NCBI GenBank assembly: GCA_964242215.1
Contig: CAXTCJ010000011.1
Span: forward strand, 14,887 to 78,886
Length of the DNA stretch: 64,000 bases
Source of the DNA: LMUY01 sp964242215
Lineage (GTDB): Bacteria; Pseudomonadota; Alphaproteobacteria; Acetobacterales; Acetobacteraceae
Direction of reading: 5' to 3'
Below the pieces are notes generated by a model, which saw only the letters and a list, made by a program, of their open reading frames with translations, was not told where the DNA came from and did no database searches. The first letter of the stretch is position 1. Each line of letters starts with the position of its first letter. Below, in pieces: positions 23,133-31,664 of the stretch. A program made the position numbers and the translations under genes.

Positions 23133-24554
23133 TCAGCGATCCGGCAGCAGTTTTCCCGGGTTCATCAGCCCCAGCGGGTCGACCGCCTGCTTGATGATGT
23201 GCAACAGGTCGATGCCGACTGCGGATTTGTAGCGCAGCAGCGCAGCCTTGTGACGCTGGCCGACGCCATGTTCGGCGATGAAGGTGCCGCCTAATTCGAT
23301 CGCGAGGTCGTGCACCACGGTCGAGACCGCTTCCCGCAGCGACGCCGGGTCGGGATGGGCCTGCCATGCCGCGAACGGGAAGGTGACGGTATAATGGATG
23401 TTGCCGTCGCCCAGATGGGTGACGGACAGCAGTTCGGCCTGGGGAAAGCGGGCCTCGATGGCCGGGTGGGCGCGCTCGAAATAGGCCGGCACCTGGTCGA
23501 CGGGCACGGCGATGTCGTGCGTGATGTTCATGCCGTGGGTGCGGTTCGCCTCCGTCACGCCGTGCCGCACATGCCAAAGCGCCTGGCGCTGCTGTTCGCT
23601 GCGCGCGACGATGGCGTCCACCACCAGGCCCTGCTCCATCGCGGCGGACAGCGCCGTCTCGAGCCGCTCCGCCAGGCGGGCATCGGCATTCACGTCGGAC
23701 AGTTCGATCAGGATCTGCCAGGGGTGCGGCTCCGCCAGCGGGCGGCGTGTGTTGGGGACGTAGCGGACCACGATGTCCGCCAGGCTGCCGGAGATCAGCT
23801 CGAACGCCGTGATCGCCGTGTCGAAGCGGTCCTGCAGCGCCGACAGCAGGGTGACGGCGTGGCCGGGGTCGGGGACCGCGACCCAGGCCACCGCGACATC
23901 GTGTGGGCGGGGGAACAGCTTCAACGCGGCGGCGGTGATGATGCCGAGCGTGCCCTCCGCGCCGATGAACATCTGCTTCAGGTCGTAGCCGGTGTTGTCC
24001 TTTCGCAAGGTTTTCAGCCCGTCCCAGACCCGCCCGTCCGGCAGCACGACCTCCAGCCCGAGCACCAGGTCCCGCATGTTGCCGTAGCGCAGCACCGCGG
24101 TGCCGCCCGCGTTGGTCGCGATGTTGCCGCCGATCTGGCACGACCCCTGGGCGCCGAGGGTGAGCGGGAAGATGCGGTCCACCGACCCGGCGGCCTCGTG
24201 CACCGCAGCCAGCACGCACCCGGCCTCGACGATCATGGCATTGGCCGTGCGCTCGACGGCAAGCACGCGGTTCATGCGGTTGAGGCTGAGCACGATACCG
24301 CGCCCGTCGGCGGACGGAATCGAGCCAATGTTGACGCTGGTGTTGCCGCCCTGGGGGAACGCGGGCACGCCGAGCCGCACGCAGAGCGAGACCACGGCCG
24401 CCACTTCTGCCGTGGTGCGGGGCAGCACCGTGCAGCGCGCCTGGCCGTGGTTGCGGCCGTGCCAGTCCCGTAGGAATGGCGCCTGGTCCGCCGGGTCGGT
24501 CAGGATGGCGGAGGCGTCTAGCAGGCCTCGCAACCCGTCCAGCAAATTGTCCAT
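23133..24554 (-). CDS. FAD-linked oxidase, GlcD-type D-2-hydroxyacid dehydrogenase
   Basis: A 473-residue flavoprotein related to 5098-6543. FAD loops FPQGGNTSVNIG (near 67-78) and GSCQIGGNIATNAGG, then LRYGNMRDLVLGLEVVLPDG and IGAEGTLGIITAA, followed by the substrate domain with VTHLGDGNIHYTV and AEHGVGQRHK and the tail PLGLMNPGKLLPD. The PGGGNTS-type first loop replaces the GGRTGLVGG loop of the first paralogue. Likely oxidises a 2-hydroxy acid. Start at 24554 shares one base with the upstream MFS stop, so transporter and oxidase are co-expressed; the two binding proteins follow 27 bp later. Confidence 0.87.
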   Translation of the reverse strand: MDNLLDGLRGLLDASAILTDPADQAPFLRDWHGRNHGQARCTVLPRTTAEVAAVVSLCVRLGVPAFPQGGNTSVNIGSIPSADGRGIVLSLNRMNRVLAVERTANAMIVEAGCVLAAVHEAAGSVDRIFPLTLGAQGSCQIGGNIATNAGGTAVLRYGNMRDLVLGLEVVLPDGRVWDGLKTLRKDNTGYDLKQMFIGAEGTLGIITAAALKLFPRPHDVAVAWVAVPDPGHAVTLLSALQDRFDTAITAFELISGSLADIVVRYVPNTRRPLAEPHPWQILIELSDVNADARLAERLETALSAAMEQGLVVDAIVARSEQQRQALWHVRHGVTEANRTHGMNITHDIAVPVDQVPAYFERAHPAIEARFPQAELLSVTHLGDGNIHYTVTFPFAAWQAHPDPASLREAVSTVVHDLAIELGGTFIAEHGVGQRHKAALLRYKSAVGIDLLHIIKQAVDPLGLMNPGKLLPDR

Positions 24555-25855
24555 CAGGACGGCGTCCGCAAGCGCGTGCCGCCCAGCGGCAACGGGCGGA
24601 CGCCGCCACGGTCACGCACGAACAGCATGACGGCAAGCGAGCTGCAGATCGCGACCAGGCCGGCCAGCACGAACGAACTGCCATAGCCGCCGCCATACTG
24701 GATGATGAAGCCGGTGATCGCTGGCCCGACGATCCCGGACAGGTTGGCAAGGCCGCTGACGTAACCGCTGACGACGCCCAGGCGGGATGCGGGAACCAGT
24801 TCCTGCAGCAGCACCCAAGTCGAGCCGGGTGTGACGTGGAGGCAGATGTTGGCGATGGCGATCAGCACGATGACCATTGTCAGCGAACTCGTCTGCGTCG
24901 TCAGCAACAGTGCGACCGCGGACAAAGCGAGGCCGCAGGATACCATGATCTTGCGGCAGAACACCGGCCGGCCGGTCAAACGGAGCAACCAGTCCGCCAG
25001 CACGCCCCCCGCGACACTGCCGGTGGCGCCGAGCAGCCACGGGATCACGGTCACGATGCTCATGGTCTTGATGTCGAGGTGGCGGGCGTCGGTCAGGTAG
25101 CTGGGCAGCCAGGTGATGAAGAAATACAGGATGTAGTTGGAGGCGAAGAACCCGGCGGCGGTCGCCAGCACCGCCGGGGACTTGGCATAGTGCCAGACCG
25201 ACAAGGCGTCCTCGTCGGAGGGGCGCGGTGCGAGGTTGCTGCCGCGGCCGATGATGGCCAGTTCGGCTTCGGTGACGAAGGGGCTCTGCTGCGGGCGGTC
25301 GCGCGCGAAGATCGTCCATAGCAGCGTCCAGACCAGGCCGATGACCATGACCACGACGAACGACATGCGCCAGCCGTAGCCCACGGCGACGAAGCCCACG
25401 AGCGGCCCGGCCACGGCGGCGCCCAGCATGTTGCCGGCGGGCGGCGTGATGCCCATGACCATGCCCAGCTCGTCCCGCGGGAACCAGTTGCGCGTCATCT
25501 TGGTGGTGACGGGCGACATCGGCGATTCGCCCATCCCGAAGATGATCCGGAAGATCATCAGCTGCGTGAAACTGGTCGCGACGGCGGTGAGGCCGCAGAA
25601 GATCGACCAGACCAGCATCGCCCCGGCGTAGAACCATTTCGGGCTGAACCGGTCGATGATGAAGCCGCCGAACAGGCCGAAGATCGTGTAGCTGGCGAAG
25701 AAGGCACTGAACAAAATTCCGAGCATCGCTGGCTCGATATGCAGTTCCTTGGTCATCACCGGCGCCACGATCGACAGCGCGCTCCGGTCGATGAAGTTGA
25801 TCATCGCTGCCAGGAACAGCAGGCCGGCGACCACGTAGCGAAACTTGTTTTGAAT
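24554..25855 (-). CDS. MFS transporter (ACS anion:cation symporter type), probable ATT start
   Basis: A 12-helix carrier of about 433 residues. The first helix KFRYVVAGLLFLAAMINFID and the RSALSIVAPVM motif after it are typical of the ACS family, which carries organic acids (glucarate, galactarate, phthalate, hexuronates). No ATG, GTG or TTG lies at the expected place. GGGAGG at 25864-25869 is followed after exactly eight bases by ATT (25853-25855), in frame, giving the normal family N-terminus. Upstream ATGs at 25975 and 26005 would add 40-50 atypical residues and leave no promoter space. I therefore annotate ATT. Divergent from lysR. Confidence 0.75.
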   Translation of the reverse strand: MQNKFRYVVAGLLFLAAMINFIDRSALSIVAPVMTKELHIEPAMLGILFSAFFASYTIFGLFGGFIIDRFSPKWFYAGAMLVWSIFCGLTAVATSFTQLMIFRIIFGMGESPMSPVTTKMTRNWFPRDELGMVMGITPPAGNMLGAAVAGPLVGFVAVGYGWRMSFVVVMVIGLVWTLLWTIFARDRPQQSPFVTEAELAIIGRGSNLAPRPSDEDALSVWHYAKSPAVLATAAGFFASNYILYFFITWLPSYLTDARHLDIKTMSIVTVIPWLLGATGSVAGGVLADWLLRLTGRPVFCRKIMVSCGLALSAVALLLTTQTSSLTMVIVLIAIANICLHVTPGSTWVLLQELVPASRLGVVSGYVSGLANLSGIVGPAITGFIIQYGGGYGSSFVLAGLVAICSSLAVMLFVRDRGGVRPLPLGGTRLRTPS

Positions 25856-25935
25856 GAGGATTTCCTCCCGCAGACGGTGCCCAGCCGCTTTACTCGGCAG
25901 CGACGTCAGGATGCAGCCCCGACGGTCGGTCAGCG

Positions 25936-25962
25936 GCGCTATGCCGTCAACTTGCAAAGCGC
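25936..25962. promoter_or_regulatory. 27-bp imperfect palindrome, probable LysR binding site
   Basis: GCGCTATGC (25936-25944) and GCAAAGCGC (25954-25962) are reverse complements at 8 of 9 positions, with a 9-bp spacer. It sits 25-51 bases upstream of the lysR start, in the divergent region shared with the MFS gene, the normal place for an LTTR recognition site controlling both. Confidence 0.5.
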
Positions 25963-25986
25963 TAATCACGGCCATCACTCGCGTGA

Positions 25987-26946
25987 ATGAACAGCGTGAC
26001 CGCACCCCGTACCGACCTTAACCTGCTTTATGTCGTGCATGCCATCTTGGTCGAAGGCAGCATCACCCGCGCGGCGCGCCGCTTGTCGCTGACGCAGCCT
26101 GCGGTCAGCAATGCGCTGCGCCGGGCACGGGTGCTGTTCCAGGACGAGTTGCTGGTGCGCAGCCCGTCCGGCATGCGGCCGACCGACCGCGCGCTGGCGA
26201 TCTGGCCGCAGCTCGATGCCGCCCTGGAAGGCATCGCCGAACTCACACGCAGCCGCAGCTTCGATTGTGCAACCACGACGGCTACGTTCCGGGTCAGCAT
26301 CACCGCCTCACTTGAGGCCGGGCTGGTAGCGCCGTTGATCGCGCGCTTCGCATCCGATGCGCCCCAGGCCAAGCTATGCTTGCAGCCCCACACGAACGAC
26401 CGCTCAACCGCCGACCTGCAACAGGGACGGCTCGATTGCGCCCTGGGTATGTTCCCGAACCCGCCCGAGACGCTGCGGACGCGCGGCGTGCTGCAGGACG
26501 AGCACGTCTGCGTGCTGCGGCGCGGCCACCCGGTGGCCCTGCCGCTCACGCTCGACAGCTTCTTGGCCTACCAGCACATCCTGGTGACGCCCTCGGGCCG
26601 CGGGACCGGCGTAATGGACACCTGGCTGGAAACGCTCGGCCGGACGCGAGACGTGGCCGTCGTCGTCAACCGGTACGACGATGCCATGGCGGCGGTGGCT
26701 CGGACCGACTTGATCACCGTTATCCCGAAACTCTTTGCCGAGCGGACGGCCGGTCCCGGGCTGGTGGTCACGCCGATGCCGTTCCAAGCGGGCCCGATCG
26801 TCTACAAGCTGCTCTGGCACGACCGCGCCGATAAGGTGCCGCCGCAAATTTGGGCTCGCGCCGTGCTGGCCGAAATGGTGCGGCAGTGCTTTCCCCCGGC
26901 CGGAGTGAGCAGGATGCCTCAGGCTGCCGCGGCGCCGCCCAGATAG
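25987..26946 (+). CDS. LysR family transcriptional regulator
   Basis: A 319-residue LTTR. The N-terminal winged helix is TDLNLLYVVHAILVEGSITR followed by RRLSLTQPAVSNALRR, the NodD/NahR-like variant of the family. The periplasmic-binding-like effector domain follows (about 95-300). Divergent from the MFS/FAD-oxidase/binding-protein unit, which it most likely activates in response to the transported acid. The last 28 bases overlap the stop of the convergent livF gene. ATG at 25987 lies directly after a TGA in the same frame. Confidence 0.9.
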   Translation: MNSVTAPRTDLNLLYVVHAILVEGSITRAARRLSLTQPAVSNALRRARVLFQDELLVRSPSGMRPTDRALAIWPQLDAALEGIAELTRSRSFDCATTTATFRVSITASLEAGLVAPLIARFASDAPQAKLCLQPHTNDRSTADLQQGRLDCALGMFPNPPETLRTRGVLQDEHVCVLRRGHPVALPLTLDSFLAYQHILVTPSGRGTGVMDTWLETLGRTRDVAVVVNRYDDAMAAVARTDLITVIPKLFAERTAGPGLVVTPMPFQAGPIVYKLLWHDRADKVPPQIWARAVLAEMVRQCFPPAGVSRMPQAAAAPPR

Positions 26947-27665
26947 GCCCGCTCCAGCCTGGCATGCAGGTCGGGGGTGGCCGCCGGGCAATCCAGCACG
27001 ACGCGCCCTTGCGACAGGGCGAAAACGTGGCTGGCGATCGCGACGGCTTTCTCGACCAATTGCTCCACCAGCAGCACGGCGGTGCCCTGGTCGCGCAGCC
27101 GGGTCAGCACCGAGAGCACGCGGTCAACCAGCACGGGTGACAGGCCGGCGGAGGGTTCGTCCAGCATGATCAGGGCAGGGCGGCGGACCAGGCCCTGGGC
27201 CACCACGAGCATCTGCTGCTGACCCCCGCTGAGCGCACCACCCTTGTCGCGGCGCTTGGCAGCGATCTCGGGGAACAAGCTCAGCGCCTCCTCGACCCGG
27301 ACGGCTCGCTCGGCCCGTGGTAGTCCGTAGGCGGCAAGCTCGAGGTTGTCGGCGACCGAGAGCTGGGTGAAGACGTGATGGCCCTCGATGACATGGACCA
27401 GGCCGCGGCGCCCGGAACTCCGCGGCGTGGCGCCGCGCAGTGTTTCGCCACGGAACGTCGCAGTCCCGGATGACCAGGGCAGCAGTCCGGACAGCGCCCG
27501 CAGCAACGTGGTCTTACCGGCGCCGTTGGGGCCGAGCAGGGCGACCACCGTGGCTGGGGCGATCGATAGCTGGATGCCATGCAGCACGGCCACCTTGCCA
27601 TAGCCGGCATGGAGCCCGTCGACTTGGAGCAACGCCGGGTTCAGCGGCGGGGGGTCAGCCGCCAA
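26919..27665 (-). CDS. livF: LivF-like ABC transporter ATPase (TTG start)
   Basis: A 248-residue ATPase of the branched-chain amino acid type. Walker A LLGPNGAGKTTLLRA, signature LSGGQQQMLVVAQGL, Walker B ALIMLDEPSAGLSP and the H-loop region VLLVEQLVEKA are present; Gln replaces the H-loop His (VEQ rather than VEH), a change common in LivF. The frame has no ATG or GTG near its beginning; TTG at 27665 is preceded by GGAGG at six bases and overlaps the fused gene's end by 11 nt. Third gene of a liv operon in the order livH, livMG, livF. Confidence 0.88.
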   Translation of the reverse strand: MAADPPPLNPALLQVDGLHAGYGKVAVLHGIQLSIAPATVVALLGPNGAGKTTLLRALSGLLPWSSGTATFRGETLRGATPRSSGRRGLVHVIEGHHVFTQLSVADNLELAAYGLPRAERAVRVEEALSLFPEIAAKRRDKGGALSGGQQQMLVVAQGLVRRPALIMLDEPSAGLSPVLVDRVLSVLTRLRDQGTAVLLVEQLVEKAVAIASHVFALSQGRVVLDCPAATPDLHARLERAYLGGAAAA

Positions 27666-29448
27666 GATAGGCCTCCACGACGTCCGGGTGGGCGCGGATC
27701 TCCGCCGGCGTCCCGGCCGCCAGGATCTTGCCGAGGTTCAGCACCGTGACCCGGTCGCAAACCGCGAAGATCAGGTCGGCATGGTGCTCGACCAGCAGCA
27801 CCCCGACTCCCTGGCGGCTGACGGCGGTGATGAGGGCGCCGAGATGTTGGATCTCCGCATGCGAGAGGCCGGCGGCCGGCTCGTCCAGCAGCAGGTAGGC
27901 GGGCGCCGCCATCAGGGCCCGGGCGATCTCGACGAAGCGGAGTTCGCTGTGTTGCAACCGCCCGGCGCGGGCCTGCGCCAATCCGTCCAACCCGCAGATC
28001 CGGAGCGCAAGCAGGGCCCGCTGCCGTTGGTCGCGTTCCTCCCGCCGGGAGCGCGGCAGTTGCAGCAATGCCTCGGCGAAGCTGGCCCGGCACCGCGTGG
28101 TGCCCCCGATCATCACATTGTCCAGGACCGACAACTCCGACACGATCCGGGGCGTCTGGAACGTGCGGGCGACGCCGTGCGCGGCGCGGGTGTGCGGGGC
28201 GCCCAGCCGCAGCGCCCCACCTGCCGTCAGCGTGCCGTGCTGCGGCCGGACGAAGCCGCAGATCACGTTCAGCGTCGTCGTCTTGCCGCTGCCGTTCGGG
28301 CCGATTAGCCCGTGCACTTCGCCGGGGTGGAGGTCCAGGCTGAGCCCGTCGATCGCCTTCACGCCGCCGAAGCTGAGCGCAATGTCCCGCACGGCAAGCG
28401 ACTGCGCTGCGCGGTTCTGTGGGAACAGGCTGGGGAGCGCCTCGACGCGCGGCAGGATGCTGCGGCCGCCGTCCAGTTTGCGGCGGTTGCGGAAATCCAG
28501 CAGCTCCGCGATTCCGCCGGGCACGGCGAGGACGATGACCAGGAGCAAGGCCGCATACAGGAAGGTGGACCAGGCGGCGAGCGGCGCGGCCACCTCGGGC
28601 AGAACCGTCAGGATAAGGGTGCCGAGCAGCGGGCCCAGCACCGAGCCGCGGCCCCCGATCAGGATCGCGATGAAGAACATCACGGAGAGGTCGAAGGTGA
28701 AGGCGTCAGGCGTGATATACGATTGCAGCGTCGCGAACAGGCCCCCGGCAACCCCCGCCAATACTCCGCTGAACAGGAAGACCATCAGCAGCAAACGCGG
28801 CTTTGACACGCCGCTTGCCTCCGCTGCGACTTCGGCGTCCCGCAGGGCGATCAGCAAGCGTCCGACCTGCCCGCGGGCGAGATTGAGCGTCAGCCAGGTG
28901 CAGACCGCGCCGACCGCCACGCAGAACAGGTAGAAGCCGACGGTGCTGTCGAATGGCTCCGGCAAGGTCGGCCCGGGCACGCCGATGCCGCCGCCGGTGA
29001 CGCTGGTCCAGGCGAGCGCGACCTGGGTAACGATGGTGGCGAACCCGAGCGTGGTCATGGCGAAATAGAACGTCCGAAGCCGGAGCGCCGGCAGGCCAAC
29101 CAGTGCGCCCGCCACCCCGCCGACCAGCCCACCTGCCGCCATGGCGGTGAAGGGATCGAGGCCGAGTTTCGCCACGAGGACGCTGTAGGTATAGGCGCCG
29201 AGCGTCAGCAGCGCGACGTAGCCGATCGCCAATTGGCCGGCAAAGCCAACCACCAGGTTCAATCCCGCGACCAGGACCCAGTAGACCGCGGCGCGCGTGG
29301 CGATCACGGTCCAGTAATCCTCACCAGCCAGCGGCAAGATCAGGAACGCGGCGAGCACGGCCAGATAGGGCAGGTTGGCCTTGATCGAACCGATCGAGCC
29401 ATCCTTGATGGGCGTGGCGGACCTTAGCGCCTGGCCAACGGGGGTCAT
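27655..29448 (-). CDS. livMG: Fused LivM permease - LivG ATPase
   Basis: A 597-residue single frame joining an inner-membrane LivM-like permease (about residues 25-325, with GLNLVVGFAGQLAIGYVAL and FFIAILIGGRGSVLGPLLG) to a LivG-like ATPase (about 350-597). Walker A GPNGSGKTTTLN near 385, Walker B YLLLDEPAAGLSHAE and H-loop VLLVEHHADLI are intact. The ABC signature reads LQHSELRFVEIARAL, in which the usual Gly is Ser and the first Ser is Gln. LivM-LivG fusions are known in Proteobacteria. Starts at 29448 in ATGA overlap with livH. Confidence 0.9.
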   Translation of the reverse strand: MTPVGQALRSATPIKDGSIGSIKANLPYLAVLAAFLILPLAGEDYWTVIATRAAVYWVLVAGLNLVVGFAGQLAIGYVALLTLGAYTYSVLVAKLGLDPFTAMAAGGLVGGVAGALVGLPALRLRTFYFAMTTLGFATIVTQVALAWTSVTGGGIGVPGPTLPEPFDSTVGFYLFCVAVGAVCTWLTLNLARGQVGRLLIALRDAEVAAEASGVSKPRLLLMVFLFSGVLAGVAGGLFATLQSYITPDAFTFDLSVMFFIAILIGGRGSVLGPLLGTLILTVLPEVAAPLAAWSTFLYAALLLVIVLAVPGGIAELLDFRNRRKLDGGRSILPRVEALPSLFPQNRAAQSLAVRDIALSFGGVKAIDGLSLDLHPGEVHGLIGPNGSGKTTTLNVICGFVRPQHGTLTAGGALRLGAPHTRAAHGVARTFQTPRIVSELSVLDNVMIGGTTRCRASFAEALLQLPRSRREERDQRQRALLALRICGLDGLAQARAGRLQHSELRFVEIARALMAAPAYLLLDEPAAGLSHAEIQHLGALITAVSRQGVGVLLVEHHADLIFAVCDRVTVLNLGKILAAGTPAEIRAHPDVVEAYLGG

Positions 29449-30302
29449 ACCCGCCGGGCCGCGAGACTGCCGAACAAGCCTTGTGGCGCCACCAGCAAAA
29501 CGATGATGAAGGCCGCGAACACGGCGACGCTGGCGAACACACCGCCCACCATGAAGTTCGCCGTCTGCTGCAGCAGCCCGAGCAGCAGCCCACCGAGCAC
29601 GGCGCCCCGGTTATTGCCCATGCCGCCCAGCGCGACGGGGATGAAGCCGTAGAAGCTCAGCATCGGGCCGTTGGCGAAAAAGGCGAGTAGCAATTGTCCG
29701 CTGGCAAACCCTGCCAGCCCGCCGATCACGCCGGCGAGGGCGAAGGACGCGATGCGCAGGCCGCGCTCGGGCAGGCCGAGCGCGCGCGCCGCGAAGTTGT
29801 CTTCGGCGATGGCAACAAAGGCCCGGCCGACCAGCGTGCGCCGGTACATCCATTCGAGCCCGCCCACCGTCACCGCGCAGGCCACAACCGGCAGCCAAAA
29901 CCGCTCGTCCAACACGCCCGATCCGAGGCCGATCACGCGCGGGAATGGCTGGGGCTCGGTGCTGAACTCGATCGCGGTGAACTGCTGGATCAGCAGGGCG
30001 CCAGCCAGGGTCGATAGCACGTACAGATGCTGGTCGAGTTTCGAGAGCACGGGGCGGACCAGGACGAACTCCGTGACGACTCCGACTGCCGCACAGGCGG
30101 CCAAGGTCAGCAACAGCCCGAGGATTGCCGGCATTCCCATGCGTGCGATGAACAGCGACCCAAGCACGCCGCCGAGCATGCCGAGTTGCCCGGCGGTAAA
30201 GCTCATCACCCGTGACGCGGAGAACATGACGTTATAGGTGATGCCGATCAGCGCGTACACCGCACCCAGCGCAAGCCCCGACGCAATGATGGACCCGATC
30301 AC
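29445..30302 (-). CDS. livH: LivH-like ABC permease (GTG start)
   Basis: A 285-residue inner-membrane permease with about eight hydrophobic segments. GLALGAVYALIGITYNVMFS at the N-terminus, VGRAFVAIAEDNFAARALGL (the ATPase-contact loop) and SFYGFIPVALGGMGNNRGAV are typical LivH features. It starts at GTG 30302 with only a weak ribosome site. It is the first gene of livH-livMG-livF. No periplasmic binding protein is in the operon. The remnant of a dehydrogenase lies immediately upstream. Confidence 0.87.
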   Translation of the reverse strand: MIGSIIASGLALGAVYALIGITYNVMFSASRVMSFTAGQLGMLGGVLGSLFIARMGMPAILGLLLTLAACAAVGVVTEFVLVRPVLSKLDQHLYVLSTLAGALLIQQFTAIEFSTEPQPFPRVIGLGSGVLDERFWLPVVACAVTVGGLEWMYRRTLVGRAFVAIAEDNFAARALGLPERGLRIASFALAGVIGGLAGFASGQLLLAFFANGPMLSFYGFIPVALGGMGNNRGAVLGGLLLGLLQQTANFMVGGVFASVAVFAAFIIVLLVAPQGLFGSLAARRV

Positions 30303-30339
30303 GGTGTCACGGCCGTGTAATCACGTCGTGCCGACTTCC

Positions 30340-30483
30340 TCAACGCGCGACCGCCATGGTGAACTCGGCCGGTGCCGGCACCGCGTTGGGCCGGCGCTGA
30401 GCGATGCTCTGGTAGCGGGTGTAGAGGCGAACCCCCTCGTGACCGTAGGCGTGGTGGTCGCCAAAGTTGATTGCGTCGCGCAT
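30340..30483 (-). pseudogene. C-terminal remnant resembling methylmalonate-semialdehyde dehydrogenase (MmsA)
   Basis: A 47-codon frame whose translation contains FGDHHAYGHEGVRLYTRYQS. This fits the end of CoA-acylating aldehyde dehydrogenases of the MmsA/IolA type, where GDxHAxGxxxVxFYTR followed by a basic-Pro stretch precedes the C-terminus. Homology begins at the GD and nothing recognisable precedes it, so the rest of the gene (about 450 residues) has been deleted. It sits between livH and the RraA-like gene. It could be translated by chance but would not fold alone. Confidence 0.5.
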
Positions 30484-30533
30484 GTCTCGTGTCACCTGAA
30501 CTGGCAGCAGAAGCAGAGAGGCAGCCGCAGTCG

Positions 30534-31214
30534 CTATTTGTAGCGCGTTGCGGCCAGTGTGGTGAGATCGATGCCGCCGGCGATGTCCTGCTTTTGCCGG
30601 CTGTCGCCGGCGTTGATGTGTTCGGCCCGCAGCAGCACCGCTTCGATATGGGCCTGCGGCACGAATACGATCCCTGCCTCATCGGCGGCCACCAGGTCAC
30701 CGGCATCGACGGTGACGCCGCAGATGCGCACCCGGCCGTTGATCTCGATTGTCCGCAGCCGCCATTTCCCGGTGATCGGCGTGATGCCGCGCGACCAGAT
30801 CGGAAATCCAAGCTGAATGGAGGCCGACGGGTCACGATGGGATCCGTCGATCACGGCCCCCGCGCAGCCGGATCGGTGCGCCAGCGTTGCCGACTGGCCG
30901 CCCATGTTCGACACGCCAAGGATCCCCTCGATGACGACGACGTCGCCCGGATCGGATAGGTTGTAAGCCTCGTGCTCACCCATGCCACCGGCCTTTTCGG
31001 TCGCGGCGCGTGTCGTGGAATCCGCCCGTTCGCTATTGCGTACGGTGACCGCCCGCCCGACCAGCCGCCGATCCGGCAGGTTCGGTTTCAGCGTGGTGGC
31101 TGGGATCGCCGCGAACAGGCCGAGATCGTCCATGGCATCGGATACGGAACCGGTCAGGTCCTCGAGGGCACGATACCGCTCGATGATGTCCTGCGGAATA
31201 GCCGGGAGGTCCAT
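30534..31214 (-). CDS. RraA-like family protein (HMG/CHA aldolase or RraA)
   Basis: A 226-residue protein of the RraA/dimethylmenaquinone-methyltransferase-like family, which includes 4-hydroxy-4-methyl-2-oxoglutarate aldolases of protocatechuate meta-cleavage. DLTGSVSDAMDDLG starts the fold; GAVIDGSHRDP contains the Arg-Asp pair that binds pyruvate and the metal in the aldolases; CGVTVDAGDLVAADEAGIVF closes it. ATG at 31214 is chosen; the frame runs up to 31268 without a better site. The long upstream gap (31215-31908) holds decayed DNA and probably its promoter. Confidence 0.82.
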   Translation of the reverse strand: MDLPAIPQDIIERYRALEDLTGSVSDAMDDLGLFAAIPATTLKPNLPDRRLVGRAVTVRNSERADSTTRAATEKAGGMGEHEAYNLSDPGDVVVIEGILGVSNMGGQSATLAHRSGCAGAVIDGSHRDPSASIQLGFPIWSRGITPITGKWRLRTIEINGRVRICGVTVDAGDLVAADEAGIVFVPQAHIEAVLLRAEHINAGDSRQKQDIAGGIDLTTLAATRYK

Positions 31215-31520
31215 ATGCCTTATGGCATCTCTGGGAACCCGGCCCGTTAGTGTTCTTTGGGCGCCCAATGGCTACCCTCCCTCTTGGTCGCTCGTGCTGT
31301 CGGAAACTCTACCGGCACTTGCACCCTGTCAACTGATGGTTAGGAATATCGCGCATCATCACGGTGAATTAAAACCGGAGTCTTACCACCGATCTTCCGA
31401 GTCTATACTGTCGAAGCGCTGTCGAGAGCCGCCACTCTAATGCCGAGTCGCTGGCCGCGATGATGCCACTCGCTTGGGCAGCCGGCAGATCGACGGCGTC
31501 GCAGCAACCGCGTTCCCATT
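31215..31520. other. Non-coding stretch upstream of the RraA-like gene
   Basis: No credible gene on either strand. The stretch is visibly richer in A and T than its surroundings around 31320-31440, consistent with a promoter region for the leftward RraA-like gene. No clear repeat or hairpin was found. Confidence 0.5.
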
Positions 31521-31664
31521 TCAGCCGGAATAGATCGCGGTCAACGCCGGGTCGGCCAGGATCCGGGCAGGCTCACCTTGGGCGAGTGCGTGGCCCTGGT
31601 GCAGGAACACGATGGTGTCGGCGATGCGTTGAACCATCTTGGTGTCGCGCTCGACCACCAGCAT
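31521..31664 (-). pseudogene. C-terminal remnant of a LivG-type ABC ATPase
   Basis: A 47-codon frame ending in TGA reads MLVVERDTKMVQRIADTIVF, then FLHQGHALAQGEPARIL and a DPALTAIYSG end. This is the last fifth of a LivG ATPase (H-loop helix, final strands and the DPxLxxxYxG tail). The H-loop His is Arg here. Everything upstream (Walker A, signature, Walker B) is missing; from 31671 to about 31790 the DNA is non-coding or unrecognisable debris, possibly permease-derived. A relic of a second liv-type importer. Confidence 0.7.

Noticed and set aside
22654..24750. A 698-codon minus-strand frame over the FAD oxidase
   Set aside because: It is out of frame with the clearly conserved oxidase and binding protein; Arg/Pro/Gly-rich composition marks it as a shadow of high GC.
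30299..30835. 178-codon frame covering the MmsA-like stub and part of the RraA gene
   Set aside because: It is out of frame with both; no coherent protein character.
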